DNA of 41,153 bases, taken from the NCBI GenBank assembly GCA_013154085.1, contig JAADDE010000024.1, positions 1 to 41,153 on the forward strand. Reading direction: 5' to 3'. Positions 39,509 to 41,153 of this stretch are shown here, one piece after another. This DNA is from Thermoproteota archaeon (GTDB taxonomy: Archaea; Thermoproteota; Thermoprotei_A; Sulfolobales; Ignicoccaceae). Within the stretch, counting starts at the first letter, position 1; the number at the start of each line of letters is the position of its first letter. The notes below the pieces were generated by a model. The model did not search any database, had not been told where the DNA came from, and was given only the letters and a program-made list of their open reading frames with translations. Position numbers and translations under genes: made by a program.

Positions 39509-41153
39509 TTAGCCGATTATTAGGAAGGTAGCGCTCTTTATGGAGGGCCAGAAGGCCTGGTCGCTGTAAGCGATGACCTTAACCGTGTAGCTGCCTCCGG
39601 GCAGGTTGGCGCTGTCAGCGGTGAAGCTGTAGGTACCGGGGCTCTGCATCTCAGCGAAGCCGCTGGCGACCAGGTTTCCATTGGGGTCGTAGATTGCCAC
39701 GAACACTATTGCGTTCTCTAAGGGCTCTCCGGTATTCTTATTAACCACCTTGACGGTAATCTCTATCGGCTGTCCCTTGGGCACCACATCTGGTACGCTG
39801 ACGCTTCTGACCTCCGCAAACACCACCTTGTCGTAGGCGAGGTTCTCGAAGTCCCTAGGGGTGAAGGGATAGCGCGGGTCGCGGAAGGCCCTCAGCACGG
39901 CAGAGTCGCTGTCCGGGTAGTAGCGGTCCAAGTACAGCGGCCCGTTGCCCACTATCATGTGGCCGTGTTTGTCTATGAACCTTATGACCGCGTTGTAGTT
40001 CGGGCTTGCATTGATGCCCAGAAGCTCGGCCAGCTGGCTCACTTGAGGCGGCACCTTTCCTTCCTGAGCACAGCGCTCGAGCACCGCCCTAACCTCAGCC
40101 ACGTGCTTCGGGTTGAGGCCGTCGAGCCAGTCAACTCCCTTGCTTTGGGCGGTAGAGGAGCTGAAGGCCGCCTTGCCCTCCAGCACCACCTTCTCCATTG
40201 CATACAGCAACTCCCACGGCACGCTGGGCGCCAGCACCGCGCTTACCATGTCAGCTAGCTCGTTGGGGTCGAAGTGCTGCATGTCGCTGTAGATCACGAG
40301 GGTGTTCGGAGGTATGAACTGTACGCCCTTGAAGTTCTGCACCCAAGGACCGTTCACGCTTGCTAGGAACGGATCGAACCTAGTGTCGTTCTGGTCGGAC
40401 TGTGTGCTCCACTCCATTACTAGGTACACCCAGTAGAGCATGTCGGCCAGCCTCACCTTCTGGTCGGTGTGGAAGGCGCCCCAGTTGTCGGAGAGGTGTA
40501 GCACTACCATGCTCTTTGCTACTGTGCCGGGCTTCACGTGCGTCCATTCGTGGGTGGTGTAATTGTAGGTAATCGCATCGGTCGGAACCACTATGTTGCC
40601 CGTTTTAACGGTCCAAGACTTAGCGAGGAGCGGTATCTTGTCTCCGGTGTAGGGGTTGTTGGCCATAAAGCCGTCAACCATGCCTTGGTGTATTATAACG
40701 CTGTAGAAGTCTTGGTAGCCCCCTACGGGGTTCCACGCCCACTTGTGGACGTACTTGACGGCAATGGTGAGCTTCGGAGATCCGGGCTTGTAGGCTATCA
40801 TCTCCGTCCAGCGGTTGGATATGCCAGCCATCAAGTCGTTCACGACGTCCTTGACATTAGCGTTGGTTATGTAGGCGTTTATCGGCGCTACGACGAATAT
40901 TCTAACCGCGTCTTCTATTCCCATCTTCAGCAAGTCTCCGAGTATCTTGTCCCTCTGCTCCTTGCTTTCGTAGTCTCCGTTGGCAAGGGCCAGGCCGAGC
41001 TTATCAATGGTCTCGTTCTGGTAGTTGCAGTAGTCCGGAGTCTGCCAGCCCGGCATGTAGCCGAAGAACGGGGCGTACATCTGGTATACCAAGGCATCGG
41101 CGTACTTGCTCATTGCAGAGCTTCCCCAGCCCTCGGTGTACAAAGACCACTCG
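39509..41153 (-). CDS. ABC transporter family 5 solute-binding protein, C-terminal part
   Basis: Open frame runs off the right edge; 547 or so visible residues are the C-terminal portion. The edge sequence LYTEGWGSSA matches the conserved W-LY-GW region of OppA/DppA-type proteins; later AVKYVHKWAWNPVG, LADMLYWVYL and NPNELADM-like segments follow, and the last 95 residues form an Ig-like beta domain (KVVNKNTGEPLENAIVFVAIYDPNG), typical of large archaeal peptide/sugar-binding proteins. No C-terminal anchor, so attachment is at the missing N-terminus. It serves oligopeptide or oligosaccharide uptake; permeases would be upstream, outside the window. Confidence 0.85.
   Translation of the reverse strand, partial: EWSLYTEGWGSSAMSKYADALVYQMYAPFFGYMPGWQTPDYCNYQNETIDKLGLALANGDYESKEQRDKILGDLLKMGIEDAVRIFVVAPINAYITNANVKDVVNDLMAGISNRWTEMIAYKPGSPKLTIAVKYVHKWAWNPVGGYQDFYSVIIHQGMVDGFMANNPYTGDKIPLLAKSWTVKTGNIVVPTDAITYNYTTHEWTHVKPGTVAKSMVVLHLSDNWGAFHTDQKVRLADMLYWVYLVMEWSTQSDQNDTRFDPFLASVNGPWVQNFKGVQFIPPNTLVIYSDMQHFDPNELADMVSAVLAPSVPWELLYAMEKVVLEGKAAFSSSTAQSKGVDWLDGLNPKHVAEVRAVLERCAQEGKVPPQVSQLAELLGINASPNYNAVIRFIDKHGHMIVGNGPLYLDRYYPDSDSAVLRAFRDPRYPFTPRDFENLAYDKVVFAEVRSVSVPDVVPKGQPIEITVKVVNKNTGEPLENAIVFVAIYDPNGNLVASGFAEMQSPGTYSFTADSANLPGGSYTVKVIAYSDQAFWPSIKSATFLIIG

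Noticed and set aside
1-41153. CRISPR array or transposon near the CARF gene
   Set aside because: No evenly spaced repeats of 24-37 bases, no transposase or integrase frame, no long terminal inverted repeats.

Overview
The window looks like chromosomal DNA of a hyperthermophilic crenarchaeon of the Desulfurococcales, most probably Ignicoccus or a close relative (inference). Reasons: an undivided RNA polymerase subunit B next to rpoH; crenarchaeal-type S6e, aIF1A and RIO1; LysW-dependent LysK; many GTG/TTG starts; TATA-like boxes about 26 bp before short-leader or leaderless genes; tight gene packing; a class III signal-peptide pilin strongly reminiscent of the Ignicoccus Iho670 fibre protein; an octaheme cytochrome c; a citramalate synthase of the type Ignicoccus uses for isoleucine; and sulfur/thiol redox flavoproteins. 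No rRNA, tRNA, CRISPR array, insertion sequence or integrase was found.

Layout. 1-3770: two unrecognised minus-strand genes, then divergent citramalate synthase and a primase-superfamily protein. 3833-8894: a ParA/MinD-like ATPase, then an apparent ion-homeostasis cluster (duplicated PhoU/TrkA_C protein, four-CBS protein, HAD phosphatase, CPA2-type antiporter with C-terminal CBS domains). 8966-12908: rpoH-rpoB and a small unknown gene, with rpoA absent. 13009-14907: DUF58 protein, membrane protein, two-CBS protein. 15002-20813: housekeeping genes (diphthine synthase, RHH regulator, proC, nob1, CYTH protein, lysK, RNA m5C methyltransferase), interleaved with two tiny membrane proteins and one cysteine-rich orphan.

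20808-26136 is the most accessory-looking part: a stand-alone CARF protein of the APE2256/ring-nuclease type, face to face with a radical SAM gene across a symmetrical 36-bp promoter; three orphan genes; a VapBC module whose toxin seems to need a CTG start; and about 625 bp with no convincing gene but with short repeats. 26215-29163 holds two membrane proteins and the pilin. 29274-34588 holds a CoA-disulfide-reductase-like enzyme, DUF1641 protein and sulfide:quinone-reductase-like flavoprotein (a likely sulfur/thiol redox unit), then hypF. 34629-36777 is a translation/ribosome group (rio1, aIF1A, rps6e). The right end has the octaheme cytochrome, a histone-deacetylase-family enzyme and the C-terminal part of a family 5 solute-binding protein cut by the window edge.

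How it fits together: the energy genes (flavoproteins, octaheme cytochrome, HypF) agree with chemolithotrophic hydrogen/sulfur metabolism; the CBS/TrkA_C/PhoU/antiporter group suggests nucleotide-sensitive control of cation transport. I see no single unmistakable new system. The best leads are the CARF-radical SAM promoter pair, the antiporter lacking the usual Asp pair, the noncoding patch beside vapBC, and the pilin-membrane protein pair.
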